A stretch of 64,000 bases of DNA from Streptomyces sp. APSN-46.1 (GCF_022815725.1 NZ_JALGRF010000007.1:186001-250000); one strand, 5' to 3'; numbered from the stretch's first letter, positions 1-9,197 are shown. The notes: generated from the letters alone by a model not told the origin. Made by a program: numbers and translations.

Positions 1-519
1 TCGCGGGAGCTGTTCCTCGGATGGCTCACCGAGGAGACGGACCCCGAAGTGCTCGCGGAGGTGATCTCGGGGCTGGCCGAAACCGACCCGCCGGACTTCC
101 TGGACCTCGCACTCCCCCACCACGGGCATCCGTCCGCCGTGGTCAGGCGAGCCGTCGTGGTGACGTTGTACGGGCAGCCGGACGACGCTGCCGTCGGCGA
201 TCGGCTACGACCGGTGCTGCTCGCCTACCTCCGGGACTCCGACGCGTCCATACGGGGACGGGCCTGCGAGACCCTGGCGGAGCGCAAGGAGCGTTCCGCC
301 GAGGTGCGGGACGCCGTGGCCCGCCTGCTCGACGATCCGGAGGAGTTCGTCCGGGTGGAAGCCATGCGTACGTTGACCCTCCTCGATGACCCGAGGGGCG
401 AGGAGGCGTTGGAGCGCTTCCCTCACCCGTACGACGAGGACGCCCCCTACTTCGGGCGGCTCTACGACGCGCACCGGCACCTCGGGCAGCGGAGGGCGGC
501 GGCCCGCGCGGCCGACTGA
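1..519 (+). CDS. HEAT-repeat protein, 3' part only
   Basis: The reading frame is open at the left edge, so only the last 172 or so codons are present and the true start lies outside the window. The visible protein is built of alpha-helical units of about 30 residues with the pattern of HEAT/armadillo repeats: short units with Asp-Pro or Asp-Ser turns such as LRDSDASIRGRACETLAE and LDDPEEFVRVEAMRTL. These repeats normally form a curved scaffold for protein-protein contacts. No catalytic motif, signal peptide or membrane segment is visible. It converges on the alcohol dehydrogenase gene, with only 34 bases between the two stops. The repeat class is fairly secure; no function can be given. Confidence 0.8.
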   Translation, partial: SRELFLGWLTEETDPEVLAEVISGLAETDPPDFLDLALPHHGHPSAVVRRAVVVTLYGQPDDAAVGDRLRPVLLAYLRDSDASIRGRACETLAERKERSAEVRDAVARLLDDPEEFVRVEAMRTLTLLDDPRGEEALERFPHPYDEDAPYFGRLYDAHRHLGQRRAAARAAD

Positions 520-529
520 GGTCGGGCCG

Positions 530-551
530 CGCCGGGCCGGAGCCGGTTTTT
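530..551 (+). terminator. Possible Rho-independent terminator after the HEAT-repeat gene
   Basis: A short GC-rich imperfect dyad (GGGCCGGAGCCGG) is followed directly by five T residues, in the 34 bases between two convergent stop codons. The stem is only 3-5 bp and imperfect, so the call is tentative, but the run of T is rare in this GC-rich DNA. Confidence 0.4.
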
Positions 552-553
552 GG

Positions 554-1633
554 CTAGAAGACGACCAACGATCGGCCGCCCTTGCCCGCCAGCATCGTGT
601 CGAAGGCCGCCGGGATGCCGTCGAGGGTGATGCGGTCGGTGACGAGGGCGCCGAGGTCGAGGCGGCCGGCGCGCACGTGGTCGGCGATCACCGGGAGGTC
701 GCGGGCCGGGTCGCTGTTGCCGTAGACGCAGCCGGTGAGGGTGCGGGCGAAGTGGAAGATCTCCAGGGCGTGGAAGGTGACCTGCTGCTCCTTGCCGCCG
801 ATACCGACGACCGTGGTGCGGCCGCCCCGGCGGGTGGACTCCCAGGCGGCGCGGATGGTGTCGGCGCGGCCGACGCACTCGATGGCCACGTCCGCGCCCT
901 GGCCGGCGGTGAGCGCGCGGATCTGCTGGGCGGTGGTGTCGGAGGCGAGCACGAAGTCGGTGGCGCCGGCCGCGCGGGCGAGTTCCTCCTTGGCGGGCGA
1001 GACGTCGACGGCCACGATCGGGCCCGCCTGCGCGATCCGCGCGGCCTGGAGGGCGGCCAGGCCGACCCCGCCGACGCCGAAGACGGCCACCGACTCGCCC
1101 GGGCGGACCTGGGCGCTGTGGTGGACGGCTCCGTAGCCGGTCAGGACGGCGCAGCCGAGCAGGGCTGCCTCGGCCAGCGGGATGCCGTCGGGCGCGGGCA
1201 GCACGCAGTTGGCCGCGACGACCGTCTCCTCGGCGAACGCGGCCACGTTCAGCCCCGGGTGCAGCTCCGTGCCCTCGGCGTCGTGGGCGTAGACGGCCCC
1301 GACCCCGGTGAGGGCCTTGGCGCAGAGCCAGACCTCACCGATGGTGCAGTGGTGGCACTCCCCGCAGGACGGGGCCCAGTTGAGCACCACCCCGTCGCCG
1401 GGGGCGACATGGGTGACGCCCTCCCCGACCGCGAGGACCGTGCCCGCGCCCTCGTGGCCGAGGACGGCGGGGACGGGGACCCGCATGGTGCCGTTGGTGA
1501 GGGAGAGGTCGGAGTGACAGACCCCGGCGGCGGCGAGCCGTACCCGGACCTGCCCGGGGCCGGGTTCGGGCAGCACGATCTCCCGTATCTCCAGCGGGGC
1601 TCCGACGGCGGGCAGGATGGCGGCGCGGACCAT
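554..1633 (-). CDS. Zinc-dependent alcohol dehydrogenase (MDR family)
   Basis: A 359-residue medium-chain dehydrogenase/reductase that should oxidise an alcohol to an aldehyde with NAD(P). The N-terminal GroES-like fold carries a catalytic-zinc Cys in GVCHSD and GHEGAGTVLAVGEGV. A structural-zinc cluster with four cysteines follows in CGECHHC and the nearby Cys. The Rossmann fold shows FGVGGVGLAALQAARI and an acidic VDVS end of beta-2. I chose the ATG at 1633 because upstream residues are Ser/Arg/Pro-rich and do not fit the family. It lies 135 bases downstream of an aldehyde dehydrogenase on the same strand. The pair probably oxidises an alcohol through the aldehyde to the acid; the substrate cannot be told from sequence. 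Confidence 0.88.
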   Translation of the reverse strand: MVRAAILPAVGAPLEIREIVLPEPGPGQVRVRLAAAGVCHSDLSLTNGTMRVPVPAVLGHEGAGTVLAVGEGVTHVAPGDGVVLNWAPSCGECHHCTIGEVWLCAKALTGVGAVYAHDAEGTELHPGLNVAAFAEETVVAANCVLPAPDGIPLAEAALLGCAVLTGYGAVHHSAQVRPGESVAVFGVGGVGLAALQAARIAQAGPIVAVDVSPAKEELARAAGATDFVLASDTTAQQIRALTAGQGADVAIECVGRADTIRAAWESTRRGGRTTVVGIGGKEQQVTFHALEIFHFARTLTGCVYGNSDPARDLPVIADHVRAGRLDLGALVTDRITLDGIPAAFDTMLAGKGGRSLVVF

Positions 1634-1768
1634 GGTCGTCGTCTCCGTGTGTGCGGGGCTGGCATGGGCTGAAACGGCGGGGTGGGAACGAGCGGGGTGG
1701 AACGAGCGGGACCGGCGGGGCGGGAACGCGGGCCTGCTCGACAACAGGGCTCTGCGTCGTGAAGCGGC

Positions 1769-3181
1769 TCAGAACTGGAGCGACTTGGTCTGGAGGTACT
1801 CCGCCAGGCCGTGCGGGCCGAGCTCGCGGCCGACACCCGACTGCTTGTAGCCGCCGAAGGGCGCGAGCAGGTTGAAGCGGCCGCCGTTGATGTCCACCTG
1901 GCCGGTGTCCATGCGGCGGGCGAAGGCGACCGCCGTCTCCTGGTCCGCCGCCCAGACGGCGCCGCCGAGCCCGTACACCGTGCCGTTGGCGATGCGCAGG
2001 GCGTCGTCCTCGTCCTCGTACGGGAGGATCGAGAGCACCGGGCCGAAGATCTCCTCCTGCGCGATGGTCATCTCGGGTGTGACGTCGGCGAACACGGTCG
2101 GGGCGATGAAGTACCCGCGCTCGTGGGGCGCGTCGGGGCCGCCCGCGACGAGGCGCGCGCCTTCCTCGACGCCCTTGACGATGTATCCGCGGACGCGGTC
2201 GCGCTGTTTGGCATTGATGACGGGGCCGATGCGGGTGGCGGCGTCGAGGGGGTCGCCGGAGGGGTACGCGGCCACGGCGGCGGCCGCGAGCGAGACGGCC
2301 TCCTCGTGCTGGTCCCGGTGGACGAGCATCCGGGTGAGCGCGTTGCAGCTCTGGCCGCTGTTGTTCATGACGTGGCCCACGCCCACCTCGACCGCCTTGG
2401 CCAGGTCGGCGCCGGGCAGGATGACATTGGCCGATTTGCCACCCAGCTCCAGGGCGACGCGCTTGACCGCGGCGCCGGCGGTGGCGCCGATCTGCTTGCC
2501 GACGGCGGTCGAGCCGGTGAAGGAGACGAGGTCGACTCCTTCGTGCGCGGCCAGTGCCTGCCCCGCGACCGGGCCGGTACCGGTCACCAGGTTGAAGACT
2601 CCGGCCGGGATGCCCGCCTCGTGCACGGCTTCGGCGAAGAGCTGTGCGGTCAGCGGGGTCTCCTCGGCCGGCTTGAGGACGAGGGTGCAGCCGGCGGCGA
2701 GAGCGGGCGCCACCTTTGCAACGATCTGGTGCAGCGGGTAGTTCCAGGGGGTGATGGCCCCGACCACACCGACCGGTTCCAGCAGCACGGTGGAGTTACC
2801 GATCCGCTCCTCGAAGGCGTACGAGGCCGCCAGCTCGGCGAATGAGGAGGCCACCCCGATCGGCGCCCCGGCGTGGATCATCTCCGAGAAGCCCAGGGGG
2901 CAGCCGAGTTCGGCGGTGATGGTCTCGGCGATCTCCCTCTTGCGGGCGATCAGCACGTCGCGGAGGGCTCCGATGAGGGCGCCCCGCTCGGCCGGCGGGG
3001 TCGCCGCCCAGCCGGGGAAGGCCGCACGGGCCGCGCGTACGGCCTCGTCCACGTCCTCGGCGGTCCCCGCCGGCACCCCGCCGATGATCTTCTCGTCGGC
3101 CGGGTTGACCACCTCGATCCGCTCGCGTCCGGCGGCGGGCCGCCACTCCCCGCCGATGTACATCCCGTCGTGGGCCTTCAT
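1769..3181 (-). CDS. NAD(P)-dependent aldehyde dehydrogenase
   Basis: A 470-residue soluble aldehyde dehydrogenase of normal family length. It has the substrate-side TPWNYPLHQ motif, the cofactor loop FTGSTAVGKQIG, the general-base glutamate in LELGGKSANV and the nucleophile cysteine in NNSGQSCNALTR. Near the C-terminus are the EEIFGPVLS and PFGGYKQSGVGRELG motifs. The ATG at 3181 is preceded by GGGAGGAATGCG, a good ribosome site, so it is preferred to an upstream ATG at 3199. It is the first gene of a probable two-gene operon with the alcohol dehydrogenase. A palindrome at 3248-3266 upstream looks like a TetR-type operator. Confidence 0.92.
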   Translation of the reverse strand: MKAHDGMYIGGEWRPAAGRERIEVVNPADEKIIGGVPAGTAEDVDEAVRAARAAFPGWAATPPAERGALIGALRDVLIARKREIAETITAELGCPLGFSEMIHAGAPIGVASSFAELAASYAFEERIGNSTVLLEPVGVVGAITPWNYPLHQIVAKVAPALAAGCTLVLKPAEETPLTAQLFAEAVHEAGIPAGVFNLVTGTGPVAGQALAAHEGVDLVSFTGSTAVGKQIGATAGAAVKRVALELGGKSANVILPGADLAKAVEVGVGHVMNNSGQSCNALTRMLVHRDQHEEAVSLAAAAVAAYPSGDPLDAATRIGPVINAKQRDRVRGYIVKGVEEGARLVAGGPDAPHERGYFIAPTVFADVTPEMTIAQEEIFGPVLSILPYEDEDDALRIANGTVYGLGGAVWAADQETAVAFARRMDTGQVDINGGRFNLLAPFGGYKQSGVGRELGPHGLAEYLQTKSLQF

Positions 3182-3247
3182 CGCATTCCTCCCGAGCACG
3201 CGCGAGCGTATGTGAGCGACCTGGCACAGGCCGCTCGAACACCCTAC

Positions 3248-3266
3248 AAACTAGCGGCGGTAGTTT
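3248..3266. promoter_or_regulatory. Palindromic operator candidate upstream of the aldehyde dehydrogenase
   Basis: AAACTA (3248-3253) and TAGTTT (3261-3266) form a perfect 6-bp dyad around GCGGCGG, with partial symmetry further out. The A/T-rich arms stand out in GC-rich sequence, and the 19-bp size suits a TetR-family dimer. It lies 67-85 bases before the aldehyde dehydrogenase start, between it and the transporter stop. The binding protein is unknown; the TetR gene at 7163-7786 is one candidate by proximity only. Confidence 0.5.
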
Positions 3267-3290
3267 TGCCCGCGCCAGGGCCCGTACCGC

Positions 3291-4736
3291 TCAGATGATG
3301 CCGAAAAGCATCCCTGCCGCGAGGACGACGAGGGAGGTGAGGGCCGCCCATTTCACGGTGAAGCGGGTGTGGTCGCCGAACTCGACCTTGGCCATGCCGA
3401 CGAGGACGTAGACGGCGGGAACCAGCGGACTGGACATGTGCAGCGCCTGCCCGACCAGGGAGGCGCGGGCGATCTCCAGCGGGGAGACCCCGTGCGCGGC
3501 GCCGGCCTCGGCGAGTACCGGCAGAACGCCGAAGTAGAAACCGTCGTTGGACATGAAGTAGGTGAGGGGCAGGCTGAGCAGGCCGGTGACCAGGGCCATG
3601 TGCGGGCCCATGCCCTCGGGGATGGCGCCGACCAGCCAGTCGGCCATGTGCTTGACCATGCCGGTGCCGCTGAGGACGCCGGTGAAGACGGCGGCGGCGA
3701 AGACCATGCCGGCGACGTTCAGAACGTTGTCGGCGTGGGCGGCGATCCGGGCCTTCTGGTCTGGCATGTGAGGGAAGTTGACGGTGAGGGCGAGGGCCGC
3801 GCCGAGCAGGAAGAGCACCGGGATGGGCAGCAGTTCCATGATCATCGCGGTGAGCAGGGCGACGGTGAGGCCCGCGTTGAACCAGTAGAGGCGGGGGCGG
3901 AGGGTGGGGCGGTGCGGGTCGAGCCCCTGGAAGCCCTCCTCCGCCGGAGCGCTGCCGGAGGCCGGGGCGGCGGAGGCGGGGGTACCGGCGGAGCCCCGGA
4001 TCCCTCCAGAGGCGGGGGTACCGGCGGAGGCGGGGGCCGCCGTACCGGTCTGGCCCTCGGCGGAACCCGCCGCCGCGGTGACCAGCTCGGGCTCCTCGTC
4101 GGCACCCGTCGGGAGGACCAGCGTGCCGACCCGGCGGCGCTCCTTGAGACCGAGGACGTACGCGAGGATGAACACACAGAGCAGGCCGACCGCGAGGGCC
4201 GGGATCATCGGGACGAAGATGTCGGCGGCGTCGAGCTTGAGCGCGGTGGCGGCGCGGGCCGTGGGACCGCCCCAGGGCAGGGTGTTCATCACGCCGTTGG
4301 CGGTGGCGGCGACGCCCGTCATGACCACCAGGCTCAGCCCGAGCCGCTTGTAGAGCGGGTACATGGCCGAGACGGTGATCATGAAGGTCGTCGAGCCGTC
4401 TCCGTCGAGGGAGACGATCGCGGCGAGGGCGGCCGTGCCGACCACGACACGCATCGGGTCGGCCTTGCAGAAGCGCAGGATGCCCCGGACGATCGGATCG
4501 AAGAGGCCGACGTCGATCATCACGCCGAAGTAGACGATGGCGAACATCAGCATGGCGGCGGTCGGCGCGAGTTTGCCGACGCCGTCGATGACGTAGTCGC
4601 CGAGGTGGGCACCCTTGCCGGCGAACACGCAGAACAGCGCGGGGATCAGGACGAGCGCCGCGATGGGCGACATTTTCTTCAGCATGATCAGGACCAGGAA
4701 AGTGGCGATCATGGCGAAGCCGAGGAAGGTCAGCAT
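3291..4736 (-). CDS. CitMHS-family citrate/H+ (metal-citrate) symporter
   Basis: A polytopic membrane protein of 481 residues with about 12 hydrophobic segments. It resembles the CitM/CitMHS carriers that import citrate, often as a divalent-metal complex, with protons. Family-like signatures are SLDGDGSTTFMITVSAMYP, MNTLPWGGPTARAATAL and the second-half LTYFMSNDGFYFGVLPVL. The central cytoplasmic loop (about residues 215-270) is an Ala/Pro/Gly/Thr-rich stretch in which GTPAS is repeated, as if expanded by local duplication. The ATG at 4736 opens the first membrane helix; a GAGGAG lies about 20 bases upstream, too far for an ideal site, so the start is not fully certain. No two-component citrate sensor is adjacent. 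Confidence 0.85.
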   Translation of the reverse strand: MLTFLGFAMIATFLVLIMLKKMSPIAALVLIPALFCVFAGKGAHLGDYVIDGVGKLAPTAAMLMFAIVYFGVMIDVGLFDPIVRGILRFCKADPMRVVVGTAALAAIVSLDGDGSTTFMITVSAMYPLYKRLGLSLVVMTGVAATANGVMNTLPWGGPTARAATALKLDAADIFVPMIPALAVGLLCVFILAYVLGLKERRRVGTLVLPTGADEEPELVTAAAGSAEGQTGTAAPASAGTPASGGIRGSAGTPASAAPASGSAPAEEGFQGLDPHRPTLRPRLYWFNAGLTVALLTAMIMELLPIPVLFLLGAALALTVNFPHMPDQKARIAAHADNVLNVAGMVFAAAVFTGVLSGTGMVKHMADWLVGAIPEGMGPHMALVTGLLSLPLTYFMSNDGFYFGVLPVLAEAGAAHGVSPLEIARASLVGQALHMSSPLVPAVYVLVGMAKVEFGDHTRFTVKWAALTSLVVLAAGMLFGII

Positions 4737-4809
4737 GGGGGGAACGTAGGTGTCGACTCCTCGTGCCAACAAGACGTCCGGGCGTGAGCAATACGAGCAA
4801 AACCCCAGC

Positions 4810-7008
4810 TCAGGGCAGGGGTGCCAGCTCGACGGGGAAACCGTTGAGCACGGCCGTGCCGGACAGCGGGTCGAGCCGGGTGCCGTCGAGGAGCTGGTTG
4901 ACGTTGGCTCCGGGCTCGGCGGAGGCCACCGAGAGCCGGGATCCGTCGCGGTCGTGGCCCCAGCCGTGCGGAAGGCTCACGACACCGCGGCGGACCGCGT
5001 CGGTGACCTCGACGGGTACTTCCAGGCTGCCGCCGTCCGCGGTGATCCGTGCCCGGCCGCCGTCGGCGAGGCCGAGCCGGCCGGCGTCCTCCGGGTGGAC
5101 TTGGAGGGTGCAGCGGTTGGAACCTCCGGTGAGGGCCGGGACGTTGTGCAACCAGCTGTTGTTGGACCGCAGATGGCGGCGGCCCACGAGCACCAGGGCG
5201 GCGGGGCGTTCGGCGAGCGCGGCGCGCAGCCTGGGGAGTTCGGCCGCGATCGGCTCCGGCAGCAGCTCGATCCTGCCGCTGCGCGTCCTCAGCACGCCCG
5301 GGAGCCGGGGCCGCAGCGGGCCCAGGTCGATGCCGTGCGGTGCGTTGCGGAGATCGTCGAGGGTGAGGTCGTACGGCCCGAGGCGCAGCATCAGGTCGAG
5401 CCGCCGCTCGGGCCCGGTGCCGCCGGCCAGCAGGCGATCCCGCTCCTGCGGATCGCCGCCGAACAGCGGCGAGTGGCTGTCCTCGACGGCCCGGGCGAGC
5501 GTGTCGGCGATGAGGCGGTCGTCTACGGCCCCCGGCGGGGCACCGTGCAGCCCTGACACGGCGAGGATGAGGCGCGCGTGGATTTCGCACTCGTCCATCC
5601 GGCCCTCCTCCAGGGGGATGGCGGGCGGTGAGTAGCGTGCCTGGTTGCGGATGGCGAAGGCGTTGAACGCGAAGTCGAAGTGGGCGCTCTGCGAGGGCGG
5701 CGGCGGGGGCAGTACGACGTGGGCGTGGCGGGAGGTCTCGTTCAGATACGGGTCCACGCTGACCATGAAGTCGAGCCCGGCCAGGGCGGTGTCGAGCCGC
5801 CGGCCGTCGGGGGCGGACAGTACGGGGTTCGCCGCGATGGCGATCAGGGCGCGGATCCGCCCCTCCCCCGGCGTTTCGATCTCCTCGGCCAGGGCGGCGA
5901 TCGGGAGTTCGCTCTTGGCCTCGGGGTGGCCGCTGACCCGGCTGCGCCAGCGGCCGAGGGCGAACCCCTTGCCGGGTCCGGGGGGCCGGGGCGCGCGGTC
6001 GGTCGCGGAGAGCGGGAAGAGGGCCCCGCCCGGCCGGTCGAGATTGCCGGTGAGGATGTTCAGTACGTCGACCAGCCAGCTGGCGAGGGTGCCGTACTCG
6101 ACGGTGCAGCTGCCGATCCGCCCGTAGACGGCGGCGGTCGGCGCGGCCGCGAGCTCGCGGGCGAGGACGCGGATCTCGGCGGCCTTGAGGTCGCAGGCGG
6201 GGGCCACGGCCTCAGGAGTGAAACTCTCGAGCGCGGCGGCGAGTTCCCCGAGTCCTTCGGTCTGTTCCGCGAGCGTGCCGGGGGCGGCGAGCTTCTCGTC
6301 GAGCAGGGTGTGCGCGAGGGCGGCGAGCAGCAGTGCGTCGCTGCCGGGGTGCGGAGCGAGGTGCCGGTCGGCGAGCCGGGCCGTGCGGGTGCGGCGCGGG
6401 TCGACGACGACCAGGGTGCCGCCGCGGGCGCGGAGGGCCTTGAGTCTGCCGGGGAAGTCGGGCGCGGTGCACAGGGAGCCGTTGGACTCCACCGGGTTGG
6501 CGCCCAGGAGCAGCAGGAAGTCGGTGCGGTCCAGGTCGGGCACCGGGATCGCGAAGGGGTCTCCGAACAGCAGTCCGCTGGAGACGTGCTTGGGCATCTG
6601 GTCAAGGGTGCTCGCGGTGAAGAGGTTGCGGGTCCCGAGGGCTTTGAGGAGCACCGGCGGATAGAGGGCGCCGGCCATGGTGTGGGTGTTCGGGTTGCCC
6701 AGGACGACGCCGACGGACTGGCCGCCGTGCTCCCGGACCAGCGCGGGGATCGCGGCGGCGATGGTCTCGAACGCCTCTTCCCAGGTGGCTTCCTGGAGCC
6801 GCCCGTCGCGGCGGACGAGGGGGGTGCGCAGCCGGTCGGGGTCCCCGTCGACCGCGCCGAAGGCGGCGCCCTTCGGGCAGATGAAGCCCCTGCTGAAGAC
6901 GTCGTCGCGGTCGCCGCGGGCTCCTGTGACGGTGGTGCCCTCGATGGTGAGGGTGAGACCGCAGGTGGCTTCGCAGAGCGGGCAGATGCGCGGGGCGGTG
7001 CGGGGCAT
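4810..7008 (-). CDS. Molybdopterin-dependent oxidoreductase (formate dehydrogenase/nitrate reductase type)
   Basis: A 732-residue member of the DMSO-reductase superfamily. The N-terminus has a 4Fe-4S binding pattern with cysteines at residues 9, 12, 16 and 44 (CPLCEATCG then FICPKG). Domains that bind the molybdopterin guanine dinucleotide follow: LLLLGANPVESNGS, VVVDPRRTRTARLAD, and a C-terminal barrel with RRHLRSNNSWLHN. No twin-arginine leader is seen, so it is probably cytoplasmic. The ATG at 7008 follows an AGGAGG at ideal spacing. No partner electron-transfer subunit or fdhD lies nearby, so the substrate is open; formate dehydrogenase-like and assimilatory nitrate reductase-like enzymes are both possible. 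Confidence 0.85.
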   Translation of the reverse strand: MPRTAPRICPLCEATCGLTLTIEGTTVTGARGDRDDVFSRGFICPKGAAFGAVDGDPDRLRTPLVRRDGRLQEATWEEAFETIAAAIPALVREHGGQSVGVVLGNPNTHTMAGALYPPVLLKALGTRNLFTASTLDQMPKHVSSGLLFGDPFAIPVPDLDRTDFLLLLGANPVESNGSLCTAPDFPGRLKALRARGGTLVVVDPRRTRTARLADRHLAPHPGSDALLLAALAHTLLDEKLAAPGTLAEQTEGLGELAAALESFTPEAVAPACDLKAAEIRVLARELAAAPTAAVYGRIGSCTVEYGTLASWLVDVLNILTGNLDRPGGALFPLSATDRAPRPPGPGKGFALGRWRSRVSGHPEAKSELPIAALAEEIETPGEGRIRALIAIAANPVLSAPDGRRLDTALAGLDFMVSVDPYLNETSRHAHVVLPPPPPSQSAHFDFAFNAFAIRNQARYSPPAIPLEEGRMDECEIHARLILAVSGLHGAPPGAVDDRLIADTLARAVEDSHSPLFGGDPQERDRLLAGGTGPERRLDLMLRLGPYDLTLDDLRNAPHGIDLGPLRPRLPGVLRTRSGRIELLPEPIAAELPRLRAALAERPAALVLVGRRHLRSNNSWLHNVPALTGGSNRCTLQVHPEDAGRLGLADGGRARITADGGSLEVPVEVTDAVRRGVVSLPHGWGHDRDGSRLSVASAEPGANVNQLLDGTRLDPLSGTAVLNGFPVELAPLP

Positions 7009-7103
7009 GGGCCCTCCTGGGGACGGCAGACCGCGACGTGGCTACGCGGGCACTGCGGGGGATCGAGCATACCGACCGGTAGGCACGGTGGGGAGGGTTC
7101 GAC

Positions 7104-7166
7104 TGCTCGGTCAATGCGGCTCAATGCGGCTCGGTCATTGCGGCTCGGTCAGTGCGGCTCGGTCAG
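7104..7166. repeat. Short tandem repeat of 14-bp units at a gene 3' end
   Basis: Units of TGCGGCTCGGTCA plus one variable base are repeated: full units at 7125-7138, 7139-7152 and 7153-7166, with shortened copies at 7104-7114 and 7115-7124. The last copy runs into the stop codon of the leftward TetR gene. The tract separates that gene from the oxidoreductase gene. Confidence 0.85.
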
Positions 7167-7786
7167 TCCAGGACGCGAGCGAGGTAGGCGTGCATCATCG
7201 CCCGGGTCTCGGCGACGATGTCGGGGTCGCCGGCCGGATCGACCCGGAAGGCCAGCTTGGTCAGCGCGTCGGTGGCCTCCACCGCGACGAGGACGGCCCG
7301 CCCCAGTGCGGCGTCCGGGACGAGGCCGAGATGAGCGCAGAGCAACTCGGCGAGGCGGGCGGCGACCAGGTGGTTGGGGTCGGCGCCGCGACCGTCGGCG
7401 GGCGGCGCGGGCACTCCGAAGTCGACGAGGGCGAAGCCGGGCACACTGCGCTTCATGGCCAGGTACTCGTCCAGTACGGCGTCAACCACCGGCCGCCAGT
7501 GGGTGGCGGGGAGGCCGGCGAGCCGGCTCTCGATGCCGTCGGCGTAGCGGTCGAGGTTGCGGTGCGCGAGGGCGAGGGCCATGGCCCGCTTGTTCCCGAA
7601 GAAGCGGTAGACCGAACCGATGGGCACACCGGCGCGCTGGGCGACGGCCCGGGTGCTCAGGTTCTCGTACCCGGTCTCGTCCAGGAGTTCGGCGCAGGCA
7701 TCGAGGATCCGGGCGAGCCGGTCGGCGCTGCGCTGCTGGATCGGGGTCCGGCGCAGGGGGTGGGCTGGGGGCACGGGGTCCATCAT
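7163..7786 (-). CDS. TetR-family transcriptional regulator
   Basis: A 207-residue regulator. The N-terminal DNA-binding domain is typical: RLARILDACAELLDETGYE, then the helix-turn-helix STRAVAQRAGVPIGSVYRFF and the GNKRAMALAL extension. The C-terminal ligand domain is unassigned. It starts with two ATG codons in tandem (7786 and 7783), preceded by CAGGAGCGGAG. It lies in the same direction as the membrane-protein gene 55 bases upstream and the oxidoreductase gene downstream, so its target may be its own transcription unit or the aldehyde dehydrogenase operator. Neither is shown by sequence alone. Confidence 0.9.
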   Translation of the reverse strand: MMDPVPPAHPLRRTPIQQRSADRLARILDACAELLDETGYENLSTRAVAQRAGVPIGSVYRFFGNKRAMALALAHRNLDRYADGIESRLAGLPATHWRPVVDAVLDEYLAMKRSVPGFALVDFGVPAPPADGRGADPNHLVAARLAELLCAHLGLVPDAALGRAVLVAVEATDALTKLAFRVDPAGDPDIVAETRAMMHAYLARVLD

Positions 7787-7815
7787 GCCGCTCCGCTCCT
7801 GGCTCCTCGGTTCGG

Positions 7816-7851
7816 CGGCCGTCTCAATTCAAGCGGCCGTCTCAATTCAAC
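7816..7851. repeat. Perfect 18-bp direct repeat, two copies, at a gene 3' end
   Basis: The unit GCGGCCGTCTCAATTCAA occurs twice head to tail (7816-7833 and 7834-7851). The second copy contains the last codons and stop of the leftward membrane-protein gene, so the duplication copied the gene end into its 3' flank. Confidence 0.9.
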
Positions 7852-9197
7852 AGGAGGCCGATCCCTCCGATGGTGAAGGTGATCATCAGCGCGAGCAGCG
7901 GGAGCTGGCCGGCCACGGCCTTGGCGGGAGGGAAGAGGCGCACGGAGCGGTCGTGGGCGGCGATGACACCGAGCACGTGGCCGGTGACGACAGCGGCGAC
8001 CTGGAGGGTGGCGAGGCCGCCGGGACCCAGTGGCGGCAAGGGTTCGGGGGCTTTGTCAGTGCCGAGTGCCATGCTTACTGTACGTGGTCCTTCGGTGACG
8101 AAGAGGGAGAAGTAATGGGCGATGAGATAGCCGAGCGCGATCGGCACGAGTGAGTGCGCGAAGGCGGTCAGCGGGCCGGGGTGCGGGCCGCAGACGAGGC
8201 GGGTGACTGCCGCGCACAGGCCGTAGAGGGCGGCGACTAGGGCGATGGAGCCAAGAAGTCCGAGGGTGGCCGCGGGGGTGCGGCCGAGGGGGGAGGTCTG
8301 TATCGAGTTGATCCAGGCGGGGTTGTCGGAGAAGCCGTCGTATGCGGTGGAGCCGAGCAGGACACAGACGGTGGCGACGAGTCCGGGCCGCTCGGGCGTC
8401 GCGTCGAGTCCATGGAAGGGATTACGGACCACCAGGCGGCCGTCGTCACGCCGGCCGAGGGGGGAGAGCCGGGCCAGAAGGGCGGAGTAGGCCTCGAAGG
8501 CGTCTCCTTCGGTGAACCAGCGCTCGCCGAAGCGGGCGGCGAGCAGGAGTTGGGCACCGGCGTAGGCGGCGAGGGCGATCAGAAGGGTGGTGGTGGACGC
8601 GGGATCAGGAGCGACGAGTTCGAGCCAGGTGAAGCCGAACAGCCCGGCCGCGGCGGGCCATTGTCCGAGCCGGGCGGGAAGCGGGCGGGCTGTGGGGCGG
8701 AAGGCCTTGGAGAGCAGGCGGTGCAGGGTGCGGAGCGGGTTGAGGAGGCGCCACACGGGGCCGAGGAGGAGGGAGGCGGGGACGAGACCGACCCAGAGGA
8801 GGACGTAGACGGCGCCGGGAGCGGGGTTCCGGTCGGGGGTGTCGGGACCGAGGAGAAGGGAGAGCAGGACGGCGAGCGCGGCCGCGAGGCCGAGCCCGCG
8901 CAGGGCGGTGCGGGTGGCAGGCGCGTCTGCCACCCGCTGGAGCCCGGCGGGCAGGGCGAGGCCGGAGCGGTCGCCGCGGAACCGGGAGGTGGACCAGAGC
9001 AGGCCCAGTGCGAGGAAGGAGACGAACAGCGCGGCGAAGGCACCGGCGAAGGCGTAGAAGGGAGAGATGGGCAGATCGTGCTGGGACCCGATCCCGTGCG
9101 CGAGGGCGGTGAGCGGATCGGCCGGGTGAAGGACCACGCCCTGGCCGGCACCGCCGGCGCCCGCGCCGGGGAGGGGCCCCGGCCCGGCCGGGGTCAC
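7842..9197 (-). CDS. Uncharacterised polytopic membrane protein
   Basis: About 451 residues with roughly 9-10 hydrophobic segments spread through the chain, for example AFAGAFAALFVSFLALGLLW, LAAALAVLLSLLL, AVYVLLWVGLVPASLLLGP and a final LALMITFTIGGIGLL. I do not recognise a named family. Polar motifs in loops include FHGLDATPERPGLVATV, IGSQHDLPISP and AHYFSLFVTEGPRTV; histidines lie close to membrane segments. GTG at 9197 is preferred because a GGGGGG stretch sits just upstream; GTG at 9230 is possible. It is the last gene of a run with a cupredoxin-like protein and a beta-helix protein, which hints at a shared envelope function. That link is an inference. Confidence 0.75.
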   Translation of the reverse strand: MTPAGPGPLPGAGAGGAGQGVVLHPADPLTALAHGIGSQHDLPISPFYAFAGAFAALFVSFLALGLLWSTSRFRGDRSGLALPAGLQRVADAPATRTALRGLGLAAALAVLLSLLLGPDTPDRNPAPGAVYVLLWVGLVPASLLLGPVWRLLNPLRTLHRLLSKAFRPTARPLPARLGQWPAAAGLFGFTWLELVAPDPASTTTLLIALAAYAGAQLLLAARFGERWFTEGDAFEAYSALLARLSPLGRRDDGRLVVRNPFHGLDATPERPGLVATVCVLLGSTAYDGFSDNPAWINSIQTSPLGRTPAATLGLLGSIALVAALYGLCAAVTRLVCGPHPGPLTAFAHSLVPIALGYLIAHYFSLFVTEGPRTVSMALGTDKAPEPLPPLGPGGLATLQVAAVVTGHVLGVIAAHDRSVRLFPPAKAVAGQLPLLALMITFTIGGIGLLLN

